Assembly (NCBI GenBank): GCA_017645945.1
Contig: JAGCNL010000057.1
Coordinates: 22,256 to 86,255, forward strand
From: Salinivirgaceae bacterium
GTDB lineage: Bacteria; Bacteroidota; Bacteroidia; Bacteroidales; SZUA-534
DNA: 64,000 nt
Direction of reading: 5' to 3'
Positions 27,482-37,700 of the stretch are shown here, one piece after another. A model generated the notes under the pieces. The model was not told the origin of the DNA. It searched no databases and was given only the letters and a program-made list of their open reading frames with translations. Both the position numbers and the translations under genes were made by a program. How positions within the stretch are numbered: position 1 is the first letter of the stretch; the number at the start of each line of letters is the position of its first letter.

Positions 27482-27802
27482 AGTAATCGTTATTGTTGCC
27501 GACTAATCTAATCGAAAAAGGCGTCGGTGGGCGCGGATAGTTTTCAACAAAATCGGTCGGCAGGGTTTGCTAATCTTTTGCGCCCTTGCGGGCATTCTCA
27601 TATTCTTTTAATTTTTAATTGTTCAACTAAAATTTTTGCAAACAAAACGGCAACGTATGCGAGATTGAAGCACAGGTTTAAAATTTTTTTGAAATTTTTT
27701 GCTTTTCCACAAACCAAACGTATCCGAACATAGTCCAAAGACTTGAAAATCAAAAAAGGCCGCCACAACAGTGACAGCCTTTAATACATTTCAACAATTC
27801 AA
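27482..27802. other. Intergenic region with one mini-hairpin and a terminator
   Basis: This 321-base spacer lies upstream of sbcD and downstream of the 27803 gene. It contains GCCCTTGCGGGC (27582-27593), which resembles GCCCTAACGGGC at two other loci, then a T- and A-rich stretch, and the terminator at 27752-27783. No gene was seen. Confidence 0.5.
27752..27783 (-). terminator. Terminator of the 27803 gene
   Basis: Read leftward, AAAGGCTGTCAC and GTGGCGGCCTTT form an imperfect stem with loop TGTT, followed by a T run. Confidence 0.75.
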
Positions 27803-28285
27803 TCAGAACCACAGAGAAAGCCCCATTCCGTTGCCTGTCAGGCCGACGCCTATTTCCGACTGAATGTGATTACTTGTTGGCATATTAACTCCTGCGTTGT
27901 AGATTTCGACAGCCTTTCGTGCATTTTTCTTTGTGCAGCTATTGAAAATCATACCGACAGTCAACGAGCCGGCACCCACGGCTAAAAAACTCCATTCTGG
28001 TTCCCCTCCACCCATATAAGTGCCAAGAGTCCAACCAATCATAAATCCTCCTGCACATGAGAAAATCATTGCAAAAGTATTGTCGGTACGAGCCTTGTCC
28101 GCGTACTTCACAGCTTCGGGATTTGAGGCAACCAAACTGGGTAAATCTTTCAAATTATGAGTTTGCCCGTCTCTTAGAAATGTTAAGTTGTCAAATGTTT
28201 TGACAATAACAATTGAATCCGTTTGCTGACAAAAAGCCGCAAACGAAAAAATGCACAACAATGCGCTTAATAAACACTTTTTCAT
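27803..28285 (-). CDS. Small exported protein with hydrophobic segments, function unknown
   Basis: 160 residues starting MKKCLLSALLCIFSFAAFCQ, a clear signal peptide. I use ATG 28285 because an upstream in-frame ATG would overlap the recA end and delay the signal. The mature part has two glycine-rich hydrophobic segments (FSCAGGFMIGWTLGTYMGGG and FLAVGAGSLTVGMIF) and ends GVGLTGNGMGLSLWF. That ending matches the C-terminus of the protein at 50827-51318 (GVTGNGVGFCVRF), and both have the same layout and size, so they are probably paralogues. The terminal Phe suggests an outer-membrane fate, but there are too few strands for a barrel to be clear. It is downstream of recA with its own terminator. 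Confidence 0.7.
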   Translation of the reverse strand: MKKCLLSALLCIFSFAAFCQQTDSIVIVKTFDNLTFLRDGQTHNLKDLPSLVASNPEAVKYADKARTDNTFAMIFSCAGGFMIGWTLGTYMGGGEPEWSFLAVGAGSLTVGMIFNSCTKKNARKAVEIYNAGVNMPTSNHIQSEIGVGLTGNGMGLSLWF

Positions 28286-28316
28286 AATAATAGTTGTTTT
28301 TATTTGAATTAAAACT

Positions 28317-29381
28317 TTAATCCTCTTCCGCCTCGCTGTCAGCCGATGATTCAAGCGATGGAGCGTCGCTCTTGCTCATTATCTCCATGATTTTGGCCTC
28401 GATTTCGCCAGCAAGTTCCTTATTGTCGACAAGCATCTGGCGCACATAGTCGCGGCCCTGACCGAGTTTGGTGTCGCCGTAGCTGAACCATGAGCCCGAT
28501 TTCTTGATAATATTCAGCTCAACAGCCATGTCAATCAGCTCGCCCGATTTGCAGATGCCCTCGCCGTACATGATATCAAACTCTGCCTTGCGGAACGGAG
28601 CGGCCAGTTTGTTCTTGACAATCTTCACCTTAACGTGGTTACCGATTGACTCCTCACCGTCTTTGAGCGTTGATGCGCGGCGGATGTCGATGCGGATTGA
28701 TGCGTAGAACTTCAGCGCGTTACCGCCGGTGGTTGTCTCGGGGTTGCCGAACATCACACCAATTTTCTCACGCAATTGGTTGATGAAGATGCAGCAAGTG
28801 TTTGTTTTATTGATATTTGCAGTGAGTTTGCGCAAGGCTTGCGACATCAGTCGTGCCTGGAGGCCCATCTTCGAGTCGCCCATTTCGCCTTCAATCTCGG
28901 CTTTCGGTGTAAGGGCGGCAACAGAGTCAATCACAATAATATCGATGGCGCCTGAACGAATCAGATGGTCGGCAATCTCAAGAGCCTGCTCACCGTTGTC
29001 GGGCTGCGAAATCAGCAAATCGTTGATGTTGACACCCAACTTCTGAGCATAGAAACGGTCGAAGGCATGCTCTGCGTCGATGAAGGCTGCAATGCCACCG
29101 TTCTTCTGCGCTTCCGCGATAGCGTGGATGGCCAGAGTGGTCTTACCTGACGACTCGGGGCCGTAAATCTCAATCACACGGCCGCGCGGATAACCGCCGA
29201 TACCCAATGCCAAATCGAGGCTAATGGAGCCCGACGAAATGACTGGCACGTCCTCGATGGCGTGGTCGCCCATGCGCATGATGGAGCCTTTGCCGAAATT
29301 CTTCTCAATTTTGTCGATTGTGAGCTGCAAGGCCTTCAGCTTCTCGCTGTTGACACTTGTATTTGCTTGTTCTTTAGCCAT
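28317..29381 (-). CDS. recA: Recombinase RecA
   Basis: Strand-exchange protein for homologous recombination and SOS control. The 354 residues carry the Walker [15 protein letters not shown], the Walker B region [12 protein letters not shown], the L1/L2 region ([19 protein letters not shown], then [17 protein letters not shown]), the C-terminal domain and an acidic tail ([10 protein letters not shown]). Length and order are normal. No LexA-like operator was identified upstream. Confidence 0.98.
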   Translation of the reverse strand: MAKEQANTSVNSEKLKALQLTIDKIEKNFGKGSIMRMGDHAIEDVPVISSGSISLDLALGIGGYPRGRVIEIYGPESSGKTTLAIHAIAEAQKNGGIAAFIDAEHAFDRFYAQKLGVNINDLLISQPDNGEQALEIADHLIRSGAIDIIVIDSVAALTPKAEIEGEMGDSKMGLQARLMSQALRKLTANINKTNTCCIFINQLREKIGVMFGNPETTTGGNALKFYASIRIDIRRASTLKDGEESIGNHVKVKIVKNKLAAPFRKAEFDIMYGEGICKSGELIDMAVELNIIKKSGSWFSYGDTKLGQGRDYVRQMLVDNKELAGEIEAKIMEIMSKSDAPSLESSADSEAEED

Positions 29382-29607
29382 TTATAATAATTTTAAAATT
29401 TGTTTTCGGATTGGCTAAAGGTAGAAAAACTATTGGAAAGTGAAAGCCGGAAAGCAGAAAGTTTCATCATAAAAGCTAACAATCGGATGATGAACGACTT
29501 GCCCGACAACGCCGAACTGACCTTCAGAATGAAAAACATTTTGCGGATTCAAATTTCAATTGTTTCTTTGTTTGGGTGAGTTTTGGCAATTCGCCATTCG
29601 TAAAAAT

Positions 29608-30741
29608 ATGAGATTTGCAGACATTATCGGGCAGGACGACATCAAGCGGCACCTGATTGGCACCGTGAAGGAGAACCGCATCAGCCATGCGCAGATGTTT
29701 CTCGGGCGTGAGGGCTACGGCACACTCCCGCTGGCCATCGCGTATGCGCAATACATCAACTGCCAGCACCGCACTGACGATGACTCATGCGGCGAATGCC
29801 CCAGCTGTCGGCAGATTTCGCAACTGTCTTTCCCTGACCTGCATTTCGTTTTTCCCGTGCCGGCAACAGGCACATCCAAGGAGAAGCCCGTAAGCGACAC
29901 TTTCTTCGGCAAATGGTCGGAGTTCATCCGACAGAACCCCTACGGAAGCTACCAGCAGTGGCTCGACTATGTGGAGGCGGGCAACTCGCAGGGGCTTATC
30001 CGCGTGGACGAGAGCAGCGAGATTATCCACAAGCTCACCATGAAGACTTTCAACGCCGAGTATAAGATAATGATTATCTGGCTGCCCGAAAAGATGAACA
30101 CCGACGCCTCGAACAAGCTGCTCAAGCTGATTGAGGAGCCCTATCCGAAAACGCTCTTTTTGCTGGTGGCAGAGAATTCGGAGAACATCATCTCAACTAT
30201 CATATCACGCACGCAGCTTGTCCGCGTTCCGCGCATTGCCGATGCCGACCTCCGTGCCGGACTTCAGCGCACGAAAGGCCTGGGCAGCACCGATGCCGAA
30301 AAGATTTCACACATCAGCGAGGGCGATTTCAACAAGGCTCTCGAATACAGCAGCCAGACAGCCGACTTGTCGCAAAACCTCGATATGTTTATCAAACTGA
30401 TGCGCGTGAGCTACTCGTTCAAGGCCCCCGACATGATAGCACTGGCCGACGAGCTTGCCGCGCTGGGCCGCGAGAAGCAGAAGGCCTTCCTGACATACAG
30501 CGAGCGCATGATACGCGAGAACCTGATTATGAACCGCAACCTCAACAGCCTTACCCGTTTCACTGACGACGAAGGCAACTTTGCGCAGAAATTCTCACGG
30601 TTCATCCATCCGCAAAACTCGGGGCTGATAATTGAAACCATCGACAAGGCATTCTACCACATATCGCGCAATGCAAGCGCCAAAATCGTATTCATGGACA
30701 CCATCATCACGCTGGCGCGATGCCTGCGGATGCCCGCCTAA
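29608..30741 (+). CDS. holB: DNA polymerase III subunit delta' (clamp-loader ATPase fold)
   Basis: A clamp-loader component that helps place the sliding clamp. The protein is 377 residues from ATG 29608, chosen because the conserved FADIIGQDDIKRHL follows at once. The zinc module is seen as C52, C61, C64 and C67 (CGECPSC). The Walker A position reads FLGREGYGTLPLA and lacks the lysine, as expected for delta', which does not hydrolyse ATP. The sensor region ENIISTIISRTQLVRV is typical. A small membrane-protein gene follows after 11 bases. Confidence 0.9.
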   Translation: MRFADIIGQDDIKRHLIGTVKENRISHAQMFLGREGYGTLPLAIAYAQYINCQHRTDDDSCGECPSCRQISQLSFPDLHFVFPVPATGTSKEKPVSDTFFGKWSEFIRQNPYGSYQQWLDYVEAGNSQGLIRVDESSEIIHKLTMKTFNAEYKIMIIWLPEKMNTDASNKLLKLIEEPYPKTLFLLVAENSENIISTIISRTQLVRVPRIADADLRAGLQRTKGLGSTDAEKISHISEGDFNKALEYSSQTADLSQNLDMFIKLMRVSYSFKAPDMIALADELAALGREKQKAFLTYSERMIRENLIMNRNLNSLTRFTDDEGNFAQKFSRFIHPQNSGLIIETIDKAFYHISRNASAKIVFMDTIITLARCLRMPA

Positions 30742-30752
30742 CTCATCAAACT

Positions 30753-31124
30753 ATGAAAAACCTTCTGAAATCACTCTCATGGATTCTGCTGATACCGTTC
30801 GTTCACGTCCTGACGGCATATTTATGGCCTGATTTTGTGAGAGTTGAGCTACCATACTTGCTGCTAATCTACGGCATTTTGTGCACTCTGACGGTGATTC
30901 ATCTGTTTGTGGTCCGTGCTGTGGTGCGCCGCCACCGTGAGCAGGCGCCAATGATTGTGATGGCGCTTAACATGTTCAAAATGCTGCTGAGCGTCGTGCT
31001 GCTGTTTGTGGCGGTTGTTCCCTTCACGGGGAAAGACGCCGCCGTGGGCATCAATTTTGCAGTGGCCTATGTTTTCTTCCTCATTTTCGATTCGCAGATT
31101 GTGATTCTGATGATGAAGGAGTAA
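30753..31124 (+). CDS. Small four-helix membrane protein, function unknown
   Basis: 123 residues with about four transmembrane segments (SWILLIPFVHVLTAYLW, LLLIYGILCTLTVIHLFVV, LLSVVLLFVAVVPF, AVAYVFFLIFDSQIVILMM) and short basic loops. The size and topology resemble AtpI-like or other small Bacteroidota membrane proteins, but no diagnostic motif was recognised. ATG 30753 was chosen 11 bases after the delta' gene, which suggests co-transcription. It is not obviously linked to the lpx operon that follows from its own promoter. Confidence 0.7.
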   Translation: MKNLLKSLSWILLIPFVHVLTAYLWPDFVRVELPYLLLIYGILCTLTVIHLFVVRAVVRRHREQAPMIVMALNMFKMLLSVVLLFVAVVPFTGKDAAVGINFAVAYVFFLIFDSQIVILMMKE

Positions 31125-31225
31125 CGGCAAACGATTGTTTATCAACACTTTCCTCGTTTCGTTTTCTCGCCGCATCATTATCGGTGATTTCCATCTTTTA
31201 CACTTTAGCAATCAGCATTTCAGCG

Positions 31226-31256
31226 TTTGCGTTTTCTGCTAAAACATTTAATTTTG
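31226..31256 (+). promoter_or_regulatory. Promoter of the lpxC/fabZ-lpxA operon
   Basis: TTTG (31226-31229), exactly 19 bases, TAATTTTG (31249-31256). This is a full match to the Bacteroidota consensus, 35 bases upstream of the chosen ATG. Confidence 0.75.
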
Positions 31257-31291
31257 CACGATTTTTAAAGTGAATTATCCGCTTGCTGAAA

Positions 31292-32716
31292 ATGATTGAA
31301 AAGCAACAAACTATCAAGAACGAGGTTTCGATTGAAGGAACCGGACTTCACACCGGGGCACACGTGAAAATGACTTTCAAACCCGCCCCCATCGACTACG
31401 GATATAAGTTTCAACGCATTGATTTAGAAGGAAAGCCAACTATTCCAGCGCTTGCCGAATATGTGATTGACACATCGCGCGGCACAACCATCGGCCGCGG
31501 CGACGCCCGCGTCTCAACCATCGAGCACGTGATGGCCGCCGTTTACAGCCTCGGCATCGACAATATCCTTATCGAAATTGACGGACCTGAAACTCCGATT
31601 ATGAGCGGCAGCTCAATCGAGTTCCTGAATGCTCTGAAAGAAGCAGGAATTGAGGAACAAGAGGCTGAGCGCCAATATTTTGAAGTGAAAGAGAACATCC
31701 GCTACGTGAACGCGGAGAAAGGCATCGAGATAATCGCTTATCCAGACTCGAAATTCAGCATCGATGTGCTTATCGATTTCAACTCGAAAGTGCTTGGCCA
31801 ACAATTTGCCAGCATCGACGACATCAGCGATTTTGAAAAGAACATTGCCAACTGCCGCACGTTCGTCTTCGCACACGAGCTGGTTCCGCTTTTCAATATG
31901 AATCTGATTCGCGGCGGACAGCTCGACAATGCCATTGTGATTGTCGAGAACAAAATCTCACAAGAGGAGTTCGACCGCATTGCCGACTTCTGCAACAAGC
32001 CGCGCGTGAAAGCCCGCGAAGGAATCCTGAACGAAGACCTAAAATACGACAACGAACCGGCACGCCACAAACTGCTCGATATTATCGGCGACCTGGCCCT
32101 GACTGGAAAGATGATAAAAGGCAAGTTCATCGCCAAAAAACCTGGTCACTTTGCCAACACGGAGTTTGCAAAGCAGATTCGTCAGTGCATCAAATTTCAG
32201 CAGAAAAACGGCGTTGCTCCCATATTCCACCCCGACCAGAAACCAGTCTACGACATCAACGATATTATGAAGCTGCTGCCGCACCGTCCACCGTTCCTGC
32301 TTGTTGACAAGATTATGGAAATCAGCGACAATTCGGTGGTGGGCGTCAAATGCGTAACAATGAACGAGCCGTTCTTTGTGGGCCACTTCCCACAGGAACC
32401 CGTGATGCCAGGCGTGCTTCAGATTGAAGCCATGGCGCAGGTGGGCGGAATCCTGGTGCTGAAAGACCTTGAGAAGCCGCAGGAATGGTCGACTTACTTC
32501 CTGAAAATCGACAACGTGAAATTCAAGCACAAGGTTGTCCCGGGCGACACGCTCATCTTCAAACTCGAGTATCTGGCCCCCGTGCGCCGCGGAATATGCC
32601 ACATGCGCGGACAGATGTTCATCGGCTCGAGCCTTGCAATGGAAGCCGAAATGATGGCACAGCTCGTGCACAACAAGACTGGCGAAGAGAATAACGAAAC
32701 AAATACTGAAGAATAA
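31292..32716 (+). CDS. lpxC/fabZ: Bifunctional UDP-3-O-acyl-GlcNAc deacetylase / 3-hydroxyacyl-ACP dehydratase
   Basis: A fusion of LpxC (committed step of lipid A synthesis, zinc deacetylase) and FabZ (fatty-acid elongation dehydratase), a normal arrangement in Bacteroidota. The LpxC half (about 1-310) shows SIEGTGLHTGAHVKM, the zinc-site TIEHVMAAVYSLGIDN and KLLDIIGDLALTG. The FabZ half (about 325-470) shows LLPHRPPFLLVDKI and the active site GHFPQEPVMPGVLQIEAMAQ (His and Glu). ATG 31292 is preferred over an upstream TTG because it fits LpxC N-termini and promoter spacing. The stop overlaps the lpxA start by one base. Confidence 0.96.
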   Translation: MIEKQQTIKNEVSIEGTGLHTGAHVKMTFKPAPIDYGYKFQRIDLEGKPTIPALAEYVIDTSRGTTIGRGDARVSTIEHVMAAVYSLGIDNILIEIDGPETPIMSGSSIEFLNALKEAGIEEQEAERQYFEVKENIRYVNAEKGIEIIAYPDSKFSIDVLIDFNSKVLGQQFASIDDISDFEKNIANCRTFVFAHELVPLFNMNLIRGGQLDNAIVIVENKISQEEFDRIADFCNKPRVKAREGILNEDLKYDNEPARHKLLDIIGDLALTGKMIKGKFIAKKPGHFANTEFAKQIRQCIKFQQKNGVAPIFHPDQKPVYDINDIMKLLPHRPPFLLVDKIMEISDNSVVGVKCVTMNEPFFVGHFPQEPVMPGVLQIEAMAQVGGILVLKDLEKPQEWSTYFLKIDNVKFKHKVVPGDTLIFKLEYLAPVRRGICHMRGQMFIGSSLAMEAEMMAQLVHNKTGEENNETNTEE

Positions 32717-33501
32717 TGGAATACCAGATGTCAAAAATCCATCCGGATGCCAAAATCGGACAGAATGTCGAAATCGGACCTTTTGTAACCATCGATAAAG
32801 ATGTTGTGATTGGCGACGGAACCAAGATAATGAGTGGGGCTGTCATCCTTGAAGGCACACGCATCGGCAAAAACTGCCGCATCTTTCCGCACGCCGTGCT
32901 GGGCGCCGTGCCGCAGGACCTGAAATTCGTGGGTGAGTACACCACTTGCGAGATTGGCGATAACAACACCATACGCGAGTTTGTGACCATCAACCGCGGA
33001 ACCAATTCAACAGGCCGCACCATCATCGGCAACAACAACCTGCTGATGGCCTACACCCACGTCGGCCACGACTGCATTTTGGGCAACAATCTGATTATCT
33101 CGAACGCCACACAGTTTGCCGGCGAAGTTCACGTTGATGATTTTGCTGTTATTGGCGGCGGCTCACTGATTCACCAGTTCACTCACATCGGCTCGTACAT
33201 GATGCTGCAAGGCGGCACACGAGTAAGCAAGGACCTCCCTCCGTATGTGATTGCCGGAGGCGAGCCTGCTTCGTACTTCGGATTGAATCTTGTCGGCCTT
33301 CGCCGCCGCGGATTCACAAACGAAACCATCAATGCCATTCACGACGTCTATCGCATTATCTATCAAGGCGGAATGAACACATCGCAGGCTCTCGACACCA
33401 TAATGGAAACTCTGCCGCAGAGTCCCGAGCGTGACTATATTGTTGATTTTATCAAGAGCAGCCCGCGCGGAATTATTCCGAGCTGCACAAGAAGAAAATA
33501 G
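32716..33501 (+). CDS. lpxA: Acyl-ACP--UDP-N-acetylglucosamine O-acyltransferase
   Basis: Catalyses the first step of lipid A synthesis in the cytoplasm. The 261 residues form a left-handed beta-helix of hexapeptide repeats ([LIV]-G-x4: IGQNVEIGPFVTID and IGDGTKIMSGAVI). The catalytic-His region is YTHVGHDCILGNN and the C-terminal helical domain reads GLRRRGFTNETINAIHDVYR. It starts at the ATG that overlaps the lpxC/fabZ stop (TAATG), implying translational coupling; ATG 32728 is an alternative. Confidence 0.96.
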   Translation: MEYQMSKIHPDAKIGQNVEIGPFVTIDKDVVIGDGTKIMSGAVILEGTRIGKNCRIFPHAVLGAVPQDLKFVGEYTTCEIGDNNTIREFVTINRGTNSTGRTIIGNNNLLMAYTHVGHDCILGNNLIISNATQFAGEVHVDDFAVIGGGSLIHQFTHIGSYMMLQGGTRVSKDLPPYVIAGGEPASYFGLNLVGLRRRGFTNETINAIHDVYRIIYQGGMNTSQALDTIMETLPQSPERDYIVDFIKSSPRGIIPSCTRRK

Positions 33502-33524
33502 CTTAGAGGCTGATTTTATATCTA

Positions 33525-33555
33525 AAGTGGTTGCAGAGATGCAGCCACTTTTTTT
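33525..33555 (+). terminator. Terminator of the lpx operon
   Basis: Stem AGTGGTTGCA and TGCAGCCACT (one G-T pair), loop GAGA, followed by seven T residues. Confidence 0.9.
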
Positions 33556-33573
33556 GTCCGTATCTGATACCTT

Positions 33574-34764
33574 TTAGCGGTTTCCTGTCAGCAAACGGCA
33601 GATTGTTGGCAGATATTTGTTTATCAGCATGTAGATGCCCATGCAGGCTGCAATGGTAACAATTGGTACTGCAAAATAGAATGCAGTCATAACAAGTGCA
33701 TTGTCGGGCAGATGCAGAACGGAAACCATCATTTTTCCGATATTTTGCATAATCAGCCCATGAAGGGCAAAAATGAAGAATACTGGCTTGACGAACAACG
33801 GATTTACCCTGGCTTTCCCGCTTTCAAGCAAACGAACGGCAACAATCACTACAGTTATGATTCCCAACAAGATAACCACATCGCGCAAATACGGGTTTAT
33901 GGCTAATCCTTTTGTCAGCGTATCGGCAATGAGAAACGGCAGATAAGCAAACGGTGCGAACTTCCATTTTCGCAGTTCGGCAACAAAATTCAGTTTGTTG
34001 ATGCCGTAATAAGCGCCCCACGAGAAGAAAAAAAGTGCTCTGCTGAGTAGCGAGAAATAGCCGCCTGGCAAAACTATCGGAACAACCACAGCCCATAAGA
34101 TGCCGACTAAAACCACAAACCACCCCCCCATCTTTTTGATTAGCTGAAAAATAACGGGTGTAAGAATGACTGCGGCCATCACCTCACGCACAAACCATAG
34201 CGGCGCGTCAATGGGGTAAGGCGTGTTGCGTGTCGGTGGTGCAGCCTGAACGAGTATGCTGTTGTCTTTATTATAAAATATATTCAGGATTCGCATGGGC
34301 GAAAGCTCGATGTCGGCATTTGCCGCTCCTGGAAGCACCGCCTGCAAAAAAGGTATTTTGTACATGGCAATCATCAAGGTCCCTATGACATTCCATAAAA
34401 TGAAGGGAATGAGCAAAGTATTTACCCTTTTGCGGAGTTTTGCCTTGTATATACTTCCATCGAAATCAGTGCGATAAAAAAACAGATAGCCCGAAAACAG
34501 GAAAAACATTGGAACGGCCATCGACGGAAGCACCTCGCTGAAGAAACGGATAAGGAGATAAAACCAATCGGGGTAGCTGACACAATAATTGACACCATGA
34601 GCCGACAACCCCATTTTCACCAGATTGAAATGGATGAAAACAACACCCACAATCAGCGGAAACCGCAGAAAACTGATGGTTTTCGACTGTAGTTCGTCAT
34701 CAGGCACAATCTGCTTCGCAGTCTCGCTTCCGGCTGTGTCAGCGCTTACGGACATCTCGTTCAA
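33574..34764 (-). CDS. Acyltransferase family membrane protein (OafA/AT3 type)
   Basis: A 396-residue integral membrane acyltransferase (Acyl_transf_3), with about ten transmembrane helices. The N-terminal segment is SFLRFPLIVGVVFIHFN, where the family His is the H in VFIHF. A long hydrophilic loop contains APLWFVREVMAAV. Such enzymes usually acetylate or succinylate surface glycans or lipids; the substrate is unknown. The gene starts 14 bases after the ABC transporter stop (minus strand), so the two probably form an operon. A link between transporter and acyltransferase is inferred only from position. Confidence 0.85.
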   Translation of the reverse strand: MNEMSVSADTAGSETAKQIVPDDELQSKTISFLRFPLIVGVVFIHFNLVKMGLSAHGVNYCVSYPDWFYLLIRFFSEVLPSMAVPMFFLFSGYLFFYRTDFDGSIYKAKLRKRVNTLLIPFILWNVIGTLMIAMYKIPFLQAVLPGAANADIELSPMRILNIFYNKDNSILVQAAPPTRNTPYPIDAPLWFVREVMAAVILTPVIFQLIKKMGGWFVVLVGILWAVVVPIVLPGGYFSLLSRALFFFSWGAYYGINKLNFVAELRKWKFAPFAYLPFLIADTLTKGLAINPYLRDVVILLGIITVVIVAVRLLESGKARVNPLFVKPVFFIFALHGLIMQNIGKMMVSVLHLPDNALVMTAFYFAVPIVTIAACMGIYMLINKYLPTICRLLTGNR

Positions 34765-34778
34765 AATTCACCGTGCTA

Positions 34779-37700
34779 TCAGCGACGCTTCGACAGTTTT
34801 GTAATCACCCAGCGCAGACCATCGCAAACGAGCAGCACGTATAGCGCGCCGCACATAATCCACATAACCAGAATGTTGAACCAGAAAGTGTCAATCTGCA
34901 GGCTGCCGATCTGCTTAAACGGCGCGTAGAAATGGGCGCGACCGCAACGGCTTTCGGGCTCCTTGTAGATTGGGTCCGACACTTGGATGAAATGGTCGCC
35001 CATGTCGTGAATCTTCTCAATATCAACTCGGTTCAGCACAAAGTTCGACAACGCCTCGTTTGTGTAGTTCTTCTTCAACTCCACAAGCGCCTTGTTGCCA
35101 CCCAACTCCTCAGCCAAATTGCTGATTTCGCGGTCCAAAACCGATATGGCCTTGTTCTGCTTCTGCTGATAGAGTTTGGCCGTTTTCTCAAGAAAATCGC
35201 TCAGCTCCTCCTGCACATTGTCGTTATAATTTTCAGGCGTGAGCAGGTCGATGTCCTCAAACTGCTGCTTCGGCGTGCGGTCGTTGATTTTCGACACTTC
35301 GGTATGCAGAAGGCCGATAATCTGATTGCGTGTAGCCTCGTCGGCCGAAGCCAGTTTTGCAATCTTGTTGTTGAGCGCAGGAACCAGATACGAGCCAATG
35401 TAAGCTGCCTCGCTCTTCTTCTGCTCAATCAGGAAGAAGTTCTTCATGTACTCGTTGTCACGATACTGCTTCACGGCCATCGCCTCGTACGCCCAGCGTG
35501 ACGGCATCAGGTCGCCAATCGGGGGCACAACCTCGTATGAGCTGATGGTCTTGTTCAGCTTGTCGAACTTCACCATTGTGCCGCTGAAAAGCAGCTGTGG
35601 CACTATCAGGAACGGAATCAGAATGTAGATGGTCACAACCGAATCGAGCGCAGCCGAAATGTTCAGTCCAATCATGTTCGAAACGCACGATGCGGAGAAC
35701 AGTATCAGCCAGTGCGCCAGCGTCATTCCGTGAATTTCCATTATGGTGTTGCCGATGAGCACGAACGACAGCGTCTGGATGGCCGAAATGACAAACAAAA
35801 CGGCAATCTTGCTGTTCAGGTAGCTCACGTGGCTCAGGTTCAGGAACGACTCGCGCTTCAGCAGCTGACGGTCGCGGATAATCTCCTCTGCACTCACGGT
35901 CAAGCCGATGAAGATTGACACCACAACGCCCATAAACAGGTAGATTGGCAGGTTCTCGTTGCCGCTGAACACAAAGATGTTCGGGTTTCCGCCCTCACCG
36001 GCGATATACTTGGTGAAGTATGCCAGAATGAGTGCCAAAACTGGTGCCTCAAGGAAGTTGATGAGCATATACTGGCGGTTGGCCAGCTTTGACAGAATGT
36101 TACGCTCACAGAAGATACGGAACTGCTTGAACATTCCAGGAATGCTGAAGTTGTTCTTCGGTAAATCCTGCTTTTCGGTGTCGAATTTTATCTTCGATTT
36201 CGAGTGCTCCTCATACATTTTTGCCCACTCCTCAGGCGTTGTCTTGCGTTTGTGAGTAGTGCGGCCGTACTCGTCAACCACCTTCGACTCCAGAATCTGA
36301 AGCACCTGCTCTGGGTTGATGTTACCGCAATGGTAACATTCACTCTCTGTGGCATTTACGTGGTTGCTCATGGTCTTGAAGTAAACCACCGAGTCAACAG
36401 GGTTGCCGTAGTAAACCAGATAGCCGCCCTTGTCCATAATGAGCAGCTTGTCGAACATTTTGAAGATGACCGACGATGGTTGGTGAATGTTGACAATCAC
36501 CAACTTACCCTTCAGAGTCTGTTCCTTCAGAAGGTCCATCACCATTTCAGAGTCCATCGACGAAAGTCCCGATGTAGGCTCATCGACAAACATCACAAGT
36601 GGCTCGCGGATAAGCTCCAGCGCAATGTTCAGACGCTTGCGCTGACCACCACTGATGGTTTTGTTCAGCGGGTTGCCCACAACAAGGTCGGCGGTGGCTT
36701 TCAGGTCAAGGTCTTCAAGAACCTTGTTCACTGCCTCGTTAATCTGCTCCTCGGTGTACTCGCTGAAGCAGAGTTTGGCACTATAGTAAAGGTTTTGATA
36801 TACAGTAAGTTCCTCTATCAAAAGGTCATCCTGCGGCACAAATCCGATAACGCCGTTCAGCATCTCCTTCTCAGTGTAGATGTTGTAGCCGTTGATAAGA
36901 ATCTCGCCGCTCTGCGGTTGCAGATTGCCGTTGAGCACGTTGAGCAATGTCGATTTTCCAACACCTGAGCCGCCCATAATACCGATGAGCTCGCCGCCTT
37001 GCTCGCAGAAGTTGAAGTTGTGCAAGCCGTTCTTGCTGCCTTTGAAGCGGAATTCCACGTCTTTGGCCGTGAACACCACTTTCTCAGCGTTCATCGCATT
37101 GATGAACTTCGAAACAATGTCGCTGTAGTAGATTGAACCGATGCGCGGGCTGCGGATGGCCGAACCTTTAGGCAGCATGTAGGTGCGGTTGAGCATAATG
37201 CTGTGGCCGTTCAAGTAGAGGTCGGTCTCGCCCACGTAACGGAAGGCGTACGCATTGATTGACGGCAGGAACAGAATCATTACGCGGCCTTCCAAATCCT
37301 TGAAACGCAAATGTTTGACCTCGGCGTTTGGCGATTCGTTGTTCTTGTCGAGAATAAGTATGTTTTCCTTATGAGGAATATCGTCAATTTTCGGGTTGAG
37401 AGTGAAGGCGTAGCTGTTATAGTATTCATCTTCAGGAATATTGAAGATGTCAGAAACGGTCTTCACAAAGTCGAGCTCCTGCTCGGTGATATCAGAATCG
37501 AAGCAGATGAACTCAAGCAACTGCAGCAGCACCAGCAACTTCTGGTCCTGTTTCAGCTCGCCGTTAATCTGCTCGCAGATGCGCAGCACCTTCACCGAGT
37601 TGAGCGATGTACGTTTGCGCGACTGCTGTGTATCATCTTTCTTGACGCCGCCGCCGCGTTCCTCAACGTAGCGGTCGAACAGAGCCAAGTACTCGTGTAC

